From Planctomycetales bacterium (GTDB taxonomy: Bacteria > Planctomycetota > Planctomycetia > Planctomycetales > Planctomycetaceae), in assembly GCA_028285345.1 (NCBI GenBank), contig JANQPT010000014.1:248001-312000 (forward strand): 64,000 bases of DNA. The letters are read 5' to 3'. Numbering within the stretch: position 1 is the stretch's first letter; every line of letters begins with the position of its first letter. The notes beneath the pieces were generated by a model. It saw nothing but the letters and a program-made list of their open reading frames with translations, ran no database searches and had not been told where the DNA came from. The translations under genes were made by a program, and so were the position numbers. Positions 37,585 to 45,365 of the stretch are shown in pieces.

Positions 37585-38454
37585 TTAGCGAAAGAAGCTC
37601 GCCAGCCGGACGAATTTGGACCGCAGTTTCCGCCCTGCCGTTTCATCGGCCGGTGGAGCCGGCGGCGGAGCGCCGTTATCCGACGGTGCCGGAATCGGCG
37701 CTGGGGCGGCGGCCGGGGCACTGAACGTCGGAGCACACGTCGTCCCGCAGACGTTACAGCAGTCTTCGACATCGTAGCCGGCGACCCGCAGGGCTTCTTC
37801 GGCCTCGCGGCGCACTTTGCGGTCGCAGTCGGCCAACGCCTGCGTGAGGGCGCAAATCACTTGCTGGTTGCAGCAGCAGGGGTATTTGCGAAGTTGGTCG
37901 CCGATTTCGTCCGCCGCTTCTTTGCGGACACGTTCGTCGCTGTCGTTGAGGGCGTAGACGAACGCACACATGATTTCCGGATTGCAAACACAGCGAAACT
38001 TGTCGCCCAACTTGTCGATCGCCCGCGCCCGCTGCTTGGCATAACAGGCGGTTTGCGACTTGTGAATGTAGTGAGCGATCAGATACGGGCAGTCGTCGCA
38101 GCAAACGGTTTCGCACGGGCAGCAACCGTTGTCACAGCCGACTTGCGGTGCGCAACAGGTTTGCGGCGCGGCACACGCCGGTGCTGCACAGACTGGTGCT
38201 GCACAGGCTTGCGGAGCGCAACAGGCCGGAGCGGACGGTGCGCAGCAGACCGGCTTGCAGCAGGCGCGCTGGTAATTGAATTTCTTGACGCAGGGCGGAC
38301 GGCAAATGACCGGCTTGCAACCTTCCGGCTGGCATTCCATCGTGCATCCGCAGCTTTTCTTCGCGCCGCAATCGCGCGAGAAGAGCCCCGCTTGTACTGT
38401 ACCTTGGGTCGTCAGTGCGATGCCAATCGCACTACAAAGAGTCAACCATTTCAT
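37585..38454 (-). CDS. Cysteine-rich exported HEAT-repeat protein
   Basis: A 289-residue exported protein. After the signal peptide (MKWLTLCSAIGIALTTQGTVQA) comes a Cys/Ala/Pro-rich region (about 28-122) with repeats such as CCAPQ, CAAPVCAAPAC and CCAPSAPACC. A two-to-three-unit HEAT/armadillo region follows (about 130-230, NDSDERVRKEAADEIGDQL and ADCDRKVRREAEEALRVAG), also rich in Cys. A Pro/Ala linker and short basic end complete it. About one residue in eight is Cys, suggesting disulfide cross-linking or metal binding at the cell surface. Similar proteins occur in planctomycetes. Confidence 0.78.
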   Translation of the reverse strand: MKWLTLCSAIGIALTTQGTVQAGLFSRDCGAKKSCGCTMECQPEGCKPVICRPPCVKKFNYQRACCKPVCCAPSAPACCAPQACAAPVCAAPACAAPQTCCAPQVGCDNGCCPCETVCCDDCPYLIAHYIHKSQTACYAKQRARAIDKLGDKFRCVCNPEIMCAFVYALNDSDERVRKEAADEIGDQLRKYPCCCNQQVICALTQALADCDRKVRREAEEALRVAGYDVEDCCNVCGTTCAPTFSAPAAAPAPIPAPSDNGAPPPAPPADETAGRKLRSKFVRLASFFR

Positions 38455-38984
38455 GAGTATTCTGATCCTTCATTATCGTTGATCCAGGGTCCGTGGTCAG
38501 ACCCGAAACAGCAAAGATTCCGCGCGCAGTCGGAGCGATCGGACTTTGCTAGGTGAGCGGAATTTCAGGCGTCCGGACCCCTCCGAGGGAAGGAACCCTT
38601 AATCCAGTTCAGGGCGCGGAAGGGAGGGACGCTGAAATTCTGAGAGGTCATCTTGAATTTGACCTTTGTGACTGCAATGTCATTCATCGTCGCGGACGCA
38701 TGCGGTCTTTAGAGATGAAATCGCTTTTTGAGATTGTCACGTCGGCATGCCCCGCGGAAGAGAATCCCAATATTCCGATTGCGAACTCGCGGGGTGACTT
38801 GAGCGGCAGATTCGCCACTGCGATCGTCCTTTCCAGACTGGCGAAAGCCTCCAGAATGCGCGAGCCGTCCAATCGGACGCGGATCCTGCTGTCTCAAAAA
38901 AAATCGAGATGATCCACACAGGCGACACGACCCAGTCACCTTGATAGGCGCAGTGGTGCGTGCGGCGGCGCTTCATTGTTTGTG
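38455..38984. other. Intergenic region with an inverted repeat
   Basis: This 530-bp stretch has no gene I can support with confidence. It contains the 82-bp inverted repeat below. A 62-codon minus-strand ORF (38684-38872, starting with TTG) has protein-like composition (RILEAFASLERTIAVANLPL) but no strong start; it may be a gene remnant. Confidence 0.35.
38559..38640. repeat. 82-bp hairpin-ended element
   Basis: The ends GAATTTCAGGCGTCC and GGACGCTGAAATTC are inverted repeats with a single bulge. Not found elsewhere in the window by eye. Confidence 0.55.
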
Positions 38985-40067
38985 CTACGACTTGCGGGCA
39001 ATGTAGTAATAGTTCAGGAAGTCATGCTCCAGTTCCTTCACCTCGACGCTCGCAAATCCCGCTTCCGCCAGCATGTTGCAGGCGGTCTCTTTTCCCCAAA
39101 CGGCCCCCAATCCGGCTCCGCCTTGGGCCAATGAGACCGTCATGCAATGCATGCACGAGATCGTATACAAGAACGGGCCCAGATCGTGGTCGCGGTTATG
39201 GTGCACGTGGCTGGAGGCTCCGATGTCCTGCATCAAGAACGTCCCGTCCGGCCTGAGCGCTGCGGCAATTTCGTTGAGCACCGTTGCCGGCTGTGCTTGG
39301 TCGTGGACGACGTCGAACGCCGTGATCAGGTCGAACGCCTCGATCTCTCCCAGGTGGCTGATATCCTTGACTGAAAACTGGATGTTGGACAATCCACGCC
39401 GCTCCGCCTCCTGTTGGGCGCGACCGATACCTTCTTTGGAGAGGTCGTAACCGCTGAACCGGCTGTGGGGATAGGCGGCGGCCAGTTCGCACAAGGCCCA
39501 ACCGCTTCCACAGCCGACGTCCATGGCGTCGATGCCCTGTTCCAATTTCTCCGACAAGCCGGGCACTGCCGGGACGATATGCTCGATCATCCCCGCCACG
39601 GTCGTTTGGTCGCTTTCTTCCGCCATAACCTCATGAAAGCGGTTGTACGAGGAATACGGAACGCCGCCCCCTTCACGGAAGCACTGCACAATCTCGTCCT
39701 CGACCTGTCCCAACACCGAGATCCATTGCATCGTTGCGGAGACGTTATTGGGCCGTGCCGCACGCGTGAGCACCGCCGCGTGCTCTACCGGCAGATCGTA
39801 TGTCTGCTGTTGTTCGTCAAAATGCACGATACCGCCGGTGACCATCGATCCCAGCCACTCACGGACATATCGTTCTTGCAGCCCGGACTTCTTGGCGATT
39901 TCCTCGCTGGCGGCGGGCGGCATTTCCGCCATCGCATCGAACGATCCGGTGCGGTGACCGATCGAGATCATCAACGTCAGTGCTCCGCCGTTGAGGAATC
40001 CGACGAGCCGTTCACCAAACGCTTCGACGGCCTGTAAATCGACCTCATTATTGTCAGTTGTCATCAT
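38985..40067 (-). CDS. Class I SAM-dependent methyltransferase
   Basis: A 360-residue methyltransferase. An N-terminal winged-helix-like part (about 15-110, AEMPPAASEEIAKKSGLQERYVREWLG) resembles the dimerisation domain of O-methyltransferase-like proteins. The SAM-binding core has VGCGSGWALCELA (motif I, about 183) and FDLITAFDVVHDQAQP (motif III/IV). A late AQGGAGLGAVWG is typical of a group of bacterial methyltransferases of this shape. Substrate unknown; no linked pathway genes. Confidence 0.85.
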   Translation of the reverse strand: MMTTDNNEVDLQAVEAFGERLVGFLNGGALTLMISIGHRTGSFDAMAEMPPAASEEIAKKSGLQERYVREWLGSMVTGGIVHFDEQQQTYDLPVEHAAVLTRAARPNNVSATMQWISVLGQVEDEIVQCFREGGGVPYSSYNRFHEVMAEESDQTTVAGMIEHIVPAVPGLSEKLEQGIDAMDVGCGSGWALCELAAAYPHSRFSGYDLSKEGIGRAQQEAERRGLSNIQFSVKDISHLGEIEAFDLITAFDVVHDQAQPATVLNEIAAALRPDGTFLMQDIGASSHVHHNRDHDLGPFLYTISCMHCMTVSLAQGGAGLGAVWGKETACNMLAEAGFASVEVKELEHDFLNYYYIARKS

Positions 40068-40138
40068 GGCGTCCCTAGTATCTCTGATGGTGAATCCCAG
40101 CGAAGACTACTCGTATGAGAAGTCGTAATATTCGGGTT

Positions 40139-40213
40139 GTGTGCCACTGGCTTCGCCAGTGCAACGTTAGCTTGCTCAAGGTTTCAAGAGCACTGGAAGA
40201 GCCAGCGGCACAC
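40139..40213. repeat. 75-bp hairpin-ended intergenic repeat (GTGTGCCACTGGCT type)
   Basis: Ends GTGTGCCACTGGCT and AGCCAGCGGCACAC are an inverted repeat with one mismatch. Inner part has a second short palindrome (CTGGCTTCGCCAG). I recall sequences of the GTGTGCCACTGGC type as frequent intergenic elements in planctomycete genomes; this needs a search. Confidence 0.65.
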
Positions 40214-40234
40214 GAATGTTCCAATTTAACGGAT

Positions 40235-40310
40235 GGGTGGCTGCGGTCGAGCGAAGCGAGCCCCCTGTTTCTGAAGCTGGGGGCGGACTAACGTCCGACC
40301 ACAGCCACCC
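40235..40310. repeat. 76-bp hairpin-ended intergenic repeat (GGGTGGCTG type)
   Basis: Ends GGGTGGCTGCGGTCG and CGACCACAGCCACCC are an inverted repeat with one mismatch; an inner CCCCC...GGGGG pair lies between. It sits 21 bp after the previous element, before the LOG-family gene's end. Confidence 0.65.
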
Positions 40311-40351
40311 TTAAACATCCTTTTCGACGAAGCCTGAAGGCTTTCCGGAAG

Positions 40352-41401
40352 CTATCGGTCTTCTCCCAGTTCGCTGTTGATCAGGTCGATCATCTCCCTG
40401 AGACGGCCGATCTGTTGGCGATCGAAACGAAAGATCAGCCGGGGCAGATCGCGCAGATGCTCATCGTCCAACTCCAGTTTGAGCGGTCCCGACTTTTCGA
40501 TGCGGCCTTTTTCCACAACGTCTCCAAATTCCACGTTGAGCCGCTCGACGAAATCGTCGTCCGGCTCTCGGTGCAGACGCAGTACGAGCTTGTCTCGGAC
40601 GTAGCGCATGCTGTTGTAAACACTGTAAAAACCCAGAATCTCTTCGACCGCCTCGTCCACGTCGTCGGTGACCAGAAACAGCGACATGTCCGACGGTGAA
40701 ATCAGCTCGCGGGAAAGCAGTTGCTCCGAGACGAATTCCAGCCACGACTTCCAATAGATTCCACCCGGTTCGTCGACGAACACAATCGGCATGATATCCC
40801 GCTTGCCGGTCTGCACGAGCGTGAGGGTCTCAAATCCTTCGTCCTGAGTTCCGAATCCGCCGGGGAACAGGGCGACCGCGTGCACTTCCTTCACAAACAG
40901 CAACTTGCGCGTGAAAAAGTATTTGAGATGGACCAGTTTCTCGTCGTTGTTGATAATCGGATTGGCGTCCTGTTCGAACGGGAGCATGATATTGACCCCC
41001 ATCGACATTTCCTTACCCGCCCCGATGTGCCCCGCTTCCATGATGCCGCCGCCGGCGCCGGTGAGCGACATCCAGCCTTCCTCGGCCATCTTGCGGCTGA
41101 ATTTGACCGCTTGCTTAAACTCCTCATGTTCGCTGTGCGTGCGGGCGGAACCGAAAACCGTCACCTTGCGGTGCCGCCGGTAGGGCGTGAAGACCTTAAA
41201 CGCATATCGCAATTCACGCAGCGCGCGGCTGAGGATCTTCAGGTCACCGCGTGTCGCCTTGTCCCGGGCGAGCTTGTCGGCAGTGAGCTTGATCTCATCG
41301 ATCAGTTCCTGGTTCTCAACCGGCTCATCGAAGTACTCGGTCGAGAGCACGTCCATTTCCGAGAGTTCCGGATCTGCGCGTTTTAGTCGCCGCTTGGCCA
41401 T
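40352..41401 (-). CDS. LOG-family (TIGR00730-like) nucleotide-processing protein
   Basis: A 349-residue Rossmann-fold protein of the LOG (lysine decarboxylase-like) family. Visible are [36 protein letters not shown] and the [14 protein letters not shown] motif that marks phosphoribohydrolase LOG proteins. The longer C-terminal part is seen in the larger bacterial members. Family knowledge: LOG proteins cleave nucleoside monophosphates; the substrate here is unknown. The start is put at ATG 41401; ATG 41431 or 41464 are in frame and possible. Confidence 0.85.
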   Translation of the reverse strand: MAKRRLKRADPELSEMDVLSTEYFDEPVENQELIDEIKLTADKLARDKATRGDLKILSRALRELRYAFKVFTPYRRHRKVTVFGSARTHSEHEEFKQAVKFSRKMAEEGWMSLTGAGGGIMEAGHIGAGKEMSMGVNIMLPFEQDANPIINNDEKLVHLKYFFTRKLLFVKEVHAVALFPGGFGTQDEGFETLTLVQTGKRDIMPIVFVDEPGGIYWKSWLEFVSEQLLSRELISPSDMSLFLVTDDVDEAVEEILGFYSVYNSMRYVRDKLVLRLHREPDDDFVERLNVEFGDVVEKGRIEKSGPLKLELDDEHLRDLPRLIFRFDRQQIGRLREMIDLINSELGEDR

Positions 41402-41881
41402 GCTCGACTCCCGAGTATCTGGTTCGTCCATTCCGCTATCGAACGGCATTATAGCGGCGGGCATGGCTGTAGAAGCAAGCCACTTTTGAAGTCGCTGCCG
41501 TTTGCGTCAACGCGCGGCGGGTGTTGGTTGGGGACTGTTCGCCGCAAGAGTTTCGGCGGATTCTGCCGTTAGGAGGAGCGGATCGGCAGATTGCGCCGAA
41601 TCCGGGGCTGGTAACTCTCTGCGTTCTTTCCCGCTCGCGGAATCGCACCACGCGCTGCATTAGGCATGATTGGATTATTCGTCAGATTTCCTCATCCCAC
41701 GAGTCGCCAAATGCCGATCAACAAAGATGGCTATCCACAGGACAGGAAGCCGTCGTGATCGCGGTTTTGATGATTCTCACGACGTGAATCTCAAAACGAT
41801 TTTTGCGATCACGAACAGGCCCGGTGGGCTGTGAGGGGGGAGAAAACAGGACCTCACATCGTCAAGGAAAGACAAAAACCG
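41402..41881. other. Gap between divergent genes, with a long hairpin
   Basis: No supported gene in this 480-bp stretch. It holds a 58-bp imperfect hairpin at 41755-41812 (listed separately). ORFs of 74-88 codons on both strands lack family resemblance. Confidence 0.35.
41755..41812. repeat. 58-bp imperfect hairpin
   Basis: GTGATCGC pairs with GCGATCAC at the ends and GTTTTGATGATTC pairs with GAATCTCAAAAC inside, with a 5-6 nt internal loop. It lies upstream of a small plus-strand ORF and could act as a leader structure. Confidence 0.55.
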
Positions 41882-42100
41882 ATGCGGCATCGACTGAGAC
41901 TCTATACCGGCGAAGACGACGCAACGGCCGTTGCCGAACCCGGCATGACCGTCAAACTGGGTGAAATCACCGGCATCCTCGCAGAAGCTGTCCAAAACGA
42001 CCGGACATGGCTGCAGGACTTCGAAGACGACGAAATCCAAATCTCAGCCGACCTGTACGAAGTGTTGTGCGCCTATTGGAATTTGCGGCCGAGTGCCTAA
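41882..42100 (+). CDS. Small hypothetical protein
   Basis: A 72-residue acidic protein (MRHRLRLYTGEDDATAVAEP, then MTVKLGEITGILAEAVQNDR and WLQDFEDDEIQISADLYEVL). It has the look of a conserved short planctomycete protein: coherent amphipathic segments and a compact end. No known domain. The start at ATG 41882 is preferred over 41831 because the protein-like composition begins there and a weak purine-rich sequence (GGAAAGA) precedes it. Confidence 0.55.
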   Translation: MRHRLRLYTGEDDATAVAEPGMTVKLGEITGILAEAVQNDRTWLQDFEDDEIQISADLYEVLCAYWNLRPSA

Positions 42101-42250
42101 CTGCTGCTGGAAGGATTCGTCGGCAAACCGCCGTCACAAGTCACCGGCCGAATCGCTCATCAGTGAAATGACAATGGGCAGCATCCGCGCTGGACATTAC
42201 CGCAGTTGAGGCAGTCGTTCGACGCCAGTTTCGCTGCAGGAGGTGTGGCT

Positions 42251-42781
42251 GTGACACCCAAGCTCTGGAATGTCGCCCTCATCGGCGGCGGCCTGCTGCT
42301 GATCTTTGCCGGCATTCAACAGTGGCGTACCAACCAGAAGCCCAAGGAAACGTTGATCGCATTCTTGGATGCGGTTGTCGACTGCGATTCGGAAACGGCG
42401 CTCGAGTTGATGACCCCTGAATTGCGAGAACGCGCGCAGTTTTCCGTCGATGACTTCGATGCAGCTTGGGCCGCGCCCGATGCGGCGGAAGACGCTGCCA
42501 TGGCACTCGAATACGAAATTACCGCGCTCGACGTTCGCCGCGGACACGCCACCGCCAAGGCACAGTTCCGCCATGCGGAGACGCCGTTTGTTGATTCGAC
42601 AATTGAGCTGCAGCTATCGTCGACTGGCCTGTGGAGAGTCGCGCGTGTTGATAACCGTCTCAACGCCGCTTGGAGAATGCTCGAAAATCAACGCCTCAGC
42701 GCCGAACTTCGCCAGTCGGTTCAAGAATTGCCCGGCGTCAACATCGCTCAAGAGCCAGTGCCGCAGCAGCGCACACAGTAG
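42251..42781 (+). CDS. Single-pass membrane protein with an NTF2-like-type domain
   Basis: A 176-residue protein. The start is GTG at 42251 because AGGAGG lies 7 nt before it; the upstream ATG (42206) has no site. One N-terminal membrane helix (WNVALIGGGLLLIFAGIQQW) is followed by a soluble domain with KETLIAFLDAVVDCDSETAL and ATAKAQFRHAETPFVDSTIE, a pattern like DUF4878/NTF2-like proteins. Function unknown. It is convergent with the retron reverse transcriptase, with only 15 bp between the stops. Confidence 0.68.
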   Translation: MTPKLWNVALIGGGLLLIFAGIQQWRTNQKPKETLIAFLDAVVDCDSETALELMTPELRERAQFSVDDFDAAWAAPDAAEDAAMALEYEITALDVRRGHATAKAQFRHAETPFVDSTIELQLSSTGLWRVARVDNRLNAAWRMLENQRLSAELRQSVQELPGVNIAQEPVPQQRTQ

Positions 42782-42796
42782 CCTGTGCGCAGCAAT

Positions 42797-44089
42797 CTAG
42801 CGACTCCAATCAATTTGCGCGTACAGCCGGCGCAGCTTCTGGCCCCGTGCGGAATTGAGGTGATGCACGTGACTGATGCGCCCCCATAAAGAGGCCGCAA
42901 AGTCAGCGTTCTGCGCATGATTCTGCGTCGACGGGCCGTGCCGGATGCAATTCGTCAAGATCGCCTTCAACAGATCGTAGTCGGCGCGGGAAACGTTCGT
43001 CCGTTCATTGACGACGACGCCCGTGACACTCTGTCGCTGGTTGTTCCGCATGACTTTGCGCTTCGCCGTATGCACGGTGAACCGCTCAGACCGGATAATC
43101 TTCGTGACCAGCGGGATGAACACATTCAAGCTGTCGACGAGATGTTGGTCGCCGGAGAAAGTGAGATCATCGGCGTAGCGGGTATAGGTCGCCCCGAACG
43201 CGCGGGCCATCCCCGAAAGTCGAACATCCAGCGCATAGCACGAAAGGTTAGCAAGTGCCGGCGACGTCGGCGCGCCTTGCGGCAGGTGCCGCGACAGAAA
43301 CGGTTGCAAGGCCCAACGGTCGCCGTCGGGGCTGGGGATTCCGCCCGGCACCAACGACGTCGTCAGCCGTCCCAGCCATAACGCGGCCTCGCGGGGATAT
43401 CCGATGCCGCGAAAAATCGCCACAACGCGGCTGAAGGTGACATTGGCATAAAAGTTTTCCAGATCAAACTTGATCACCACCCGTTGCCCGACGTGCGGTT
43501 GCGCGTTGGTCAGGATCGACCGGCCCACGGCAAAACCGTGAGCGGAGTCGTGCAGCGGAATCCGGTCCAACATCTCGCGGAGAATCTTCCGCTGCACCGC
43601 TTTTAATTTGGGTTTGGGTGACTCGACGAGCCGGTGTCCCCCGCCTCGCTTTTTGAGCCATGAATAGTGATAGTGCGCCTGCGAGACGTGCGCAGCCCGT
43701 CCCCCTTCATCGAATCGATGCACCAGCCAGGCGAGTCTACCGTGCGGGATCTCCAGCCACTGCGCGATCTCTTCCGGGGTCCGCATCGACGGCAAACCGA
43801 ATCGCTGCAATCGGTGCCCGTCGCCCCCTCGGCTCAGGTCGAGATAGCCGCCATAACCGCCGAATCGCGCGTAACGGTAGGGCAGATCGCGCGATTCGCC
43901 GTCCGCACCAACGGGAACGTGGGCATGCTGTTTCACTTCCTGACGCTGAGCATGCCACCGCAGCGGCACGAGCGTCACACGATCTGTCAATCGTTTTCTG
44001 CGACGAAGCCGCTTTCGCCGGCGCTGCGCCGTGGCGGCGGCAGGTTTCTTCAAGCCGAACCAGCGAAGAATGTTGTCGAACAAGCTCAT
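42797..44089 (-). CDS. Retron reverse transcriptase
   Basis: A 430-residue reverse transcriptase of the retron class. It shows RT motifs in order: FDLENFY (catalytic Asp 209), LPQGAPTSPALANL (270-283), TRYADDLTFSG (YADD 305-308) and the retron VTG motif (355-357). The retron-specific NAxxH appears as ILTNAQPHVG (N195-H199). The N-terminal part has a very basic stretch (QRRRKRLRRRKRL, 22-34) and a helical region (RTPEEIAQWLEIPHGRLAWL). No protease, maturase or integrase domain is fused, which speaks against a group II intron or a DGR enzyme. From memory, ESPKPKLKAVQRKIL and HGFAVGRSILTNA resemble the myxobacterial Mx162/Sa163-type retron enzymes. It uses the RNA feature upstream as template and primer. 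Confidence 0.93.
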   Translation of the reverse strand: MSLFDNILRWFGLKKPAAATAQRRRKRLRRRKRLTDRVTLVPLRWHAQRQEVKQHAHVPVGADGESRDLPYRYARFGGYGGYLDLSRGGDGHRLQRFGLPSMRTPEEIAQWLEIPHGRLAWLVHRFDEGGRAAHVSQAHYHYSWLKKRGGGHRLVESPKPKLKAVQRKILREMLDRIPLHDSAHGFAVGRSILTNAQPHVGQRVVIKFDLENFYANVTFSRVVAIFRGIGYPREAALWLGRLTTSLVPGGIPSPDGDRWALQPFLSRHLPQGAPTSPALANLSCYALDVRLSGMARAFGATYTRYADDLTFSGDQHLVDSLNVFIPLVTKIIRSERFTVHTAKRKVMRNNQRQSVTGVVVNERTNVSRADYDLLKAILTNCIRHGPSTQNHAQNADFAASLWGRISHVHHLNSARGQKLRRLYAQIDWSR

Positions 44090-44298
44090 AGACGATTGTT
44101 GCCGGTGACGTTCGTGCCCATCCCAGAGGTTTGCGACTTCAACTGGCGGCCGGTTGTGATCGACCGATCGTCAATGTTGTGCCAGGGCCGAGTGGACGCC
44201 GTGAGCTTGTAACAGCGAGCGGGCAAAAAGCTCTCGGTGTGCTGCCGCGGAGACGGAGTCCTCGATACCGATGTTAGAAACGTCCTGTGAGCAACAAA

Positions 44299-44477
44299 TG
44301 TGACCAGCGGGCGGGACAACTGCTTCCTGTGGCGAATTGCTCCGTCGCCGCAACCTGGAGACGGGGCAATTCACGATCGAATGGAGAACAATACTTCTTC
44401 CGCGGGGTAGCCCCGCAGCAGACAGACGCGCCGGTCAAGGCGAGGCCGGTCAAATCTTGTGCGACCCGCTGGTCACA
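44299..44477 (-). ncRNA. Retron msr-msd RNA
   Basis: Read on the minus strand, the region has the full retron plan. The a1 end (TGTGACCAGCGGG, 44465-44477) pairs perfectly over 13 bp with the a2 end (CCCGCTGGTCACA, 44299-44311). An AGC within the a1 end is a candidate priming guanosine. The msr part holds a tight hairpin GCGGGG-CTA-CCCCGC (44402-44416) and a direct repeat of TTGACCGGC. The msd part holds a longer stem-loop (44334-44372): GAATTGC/GCAATTC and CCGTC/GACGG around a C-A mismatch, with two further pairs at the base. The reverse transcriptase follows 209 bp downstream. Boundaries and the branch G are predictions. Confidence 0.85.
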
Positions 44478-44485
44478 GTAGCAAC

Positions 44486-44513
44486 ATCGTAGCAACCCCG
44501 CCCAAGGGGTCAA
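44486..44513 (-). promoter_or_regulatory. Promoter of the retron RNA
   Basis: On the minus strand TTGACC and TACGAT are separated by 16 bp. The expected transcription start (about 44479) falls 1-3 nt before the a1 repeat, which fits the usual retron transcript start. Confidence 0.65.
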
Positions 44514-44641
44514 TACCGGGCGCCGAAAACCGAATCACCCGCTGTCCGCCAAGCTTGTTTGCCGTGATCATCTTGTTTCAATCGGCCGATCCCAGTAGAA
44601 CGTGAATTCATCGATCATCACCTTCGTCGGAAAGCACTACG

Positions 44642-45334
44642 ATGTTCGGCAACGTTCAAGAAACCGCCTACGATTGGAAGTTTTCCATCTTCGGCATCCC
44701 GGTCCGCGTCCACCCTCTGTTTTGGGTCATCGCGGCGCTCTTTTCATCCGGCAGAGGGCAAGTCGATTTCATGAGACTGGCGATTGGGGTCGCCTGCATC
44801 TTTGTTTCGATTCTGGTCCATGAATTGGGCCATGCACTGACCGCTCGCTACTTCGGGTGGCCGCCGCGAATTCTGCTATACCACTTCGGCGGATTGGCAT
44901 TCTATAACCCGACCTACGGACACACTCCGCTACGGTCCATTCTCATCTCGCTGGCAGGACCGGGTGCCGGGTTCGTGTTGTTTGGTCTGGTGTTGGCGTT
45001 TGACTTCGCATCGGTCAGTTACGGATTCGCGGATCAGATTTCGCACCTGGGCGAGACGGCGATCTTTTTCCTCATCCGCATCAATTTATTCTGGGGGCTG
45101 ATCAATCTGCTGCCGGTCTATCCGCTCGACGGGGGGCAAGTTAGCCGTTCACTGTTTACGTGGATGATGAACTCCGGCGGAGTCACCGTTTCACTCAAGA
45201 TTTCCATCCTGACCGGCGCGGCGGTCGCAATCCTTGCTGCATATTTGCGCGAGTTCTACATCGCGATCCTCTTCGGCGGATTGGCCTACCAAAGCTACAC
45301 CCAGCTCAAGCAACATGATTTTCGGAGCTGGTGA
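44642..45334 (+). CDS. M50-family (site-2-protease-like) membrane metalloprotease
   Basis: A 230-residue intramembrane metalloprotease. HELGHALTARYFG (zinc-binding HExxH, about 60) and NLLPVYPLDGGQ (the NxxPxxPLDGG motif, about 157-168) are the two metal-site signatures. About five hydrophobic segments are visible. No PDZ or CBS domain is attached. Such proteases cleave membrane-bound regulators; the substrate is unknown. It is divergent from the retron. An alternative start at GTG or ATG nearby is not needed; N-terminus fits the family. Confidence 0.85.
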   Translation: MFGNVQETAYDWKFSIFGIPVRVHPLFWVIAALFSSGRGQVDFMRLAIGVACIFVSILVHELGHALTARYFGWPPRILLYHFGGLAFYNPTYGHTPLRSILISLAGPGAGFVLFGLVLAFDFASVSYGFADQISHLGETAIFFLIRINLFWGLINLLPVYPLDGGQVSRSLFTWMMNSGGVTVSLKISILTGAAVAILAAYLREFYIAILFGGLAYQSYTQLKQHDFRSW

Positions 45335-45365
45335 CGCATCGCAAGCACCTGCGGTCGCCCGTTTC

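Noticed and set aside
42797..44089. Alternative reading of the reverse transcriptase as a group II intron or diversity-generating element
   Set aside because: No maturase or HNH domain, no intron domain V-like structure seen, and no template/variable repeat pair; the NAxxH, VTG and a1/a2 features fit a retron.
44274..44513. 79-codon minus-strand open frame covering the retron RNA
   Set aside because: It overlaps the promoter and all stems of the msr-msd RNA, so the frame is explained by lack of stops, not coding.
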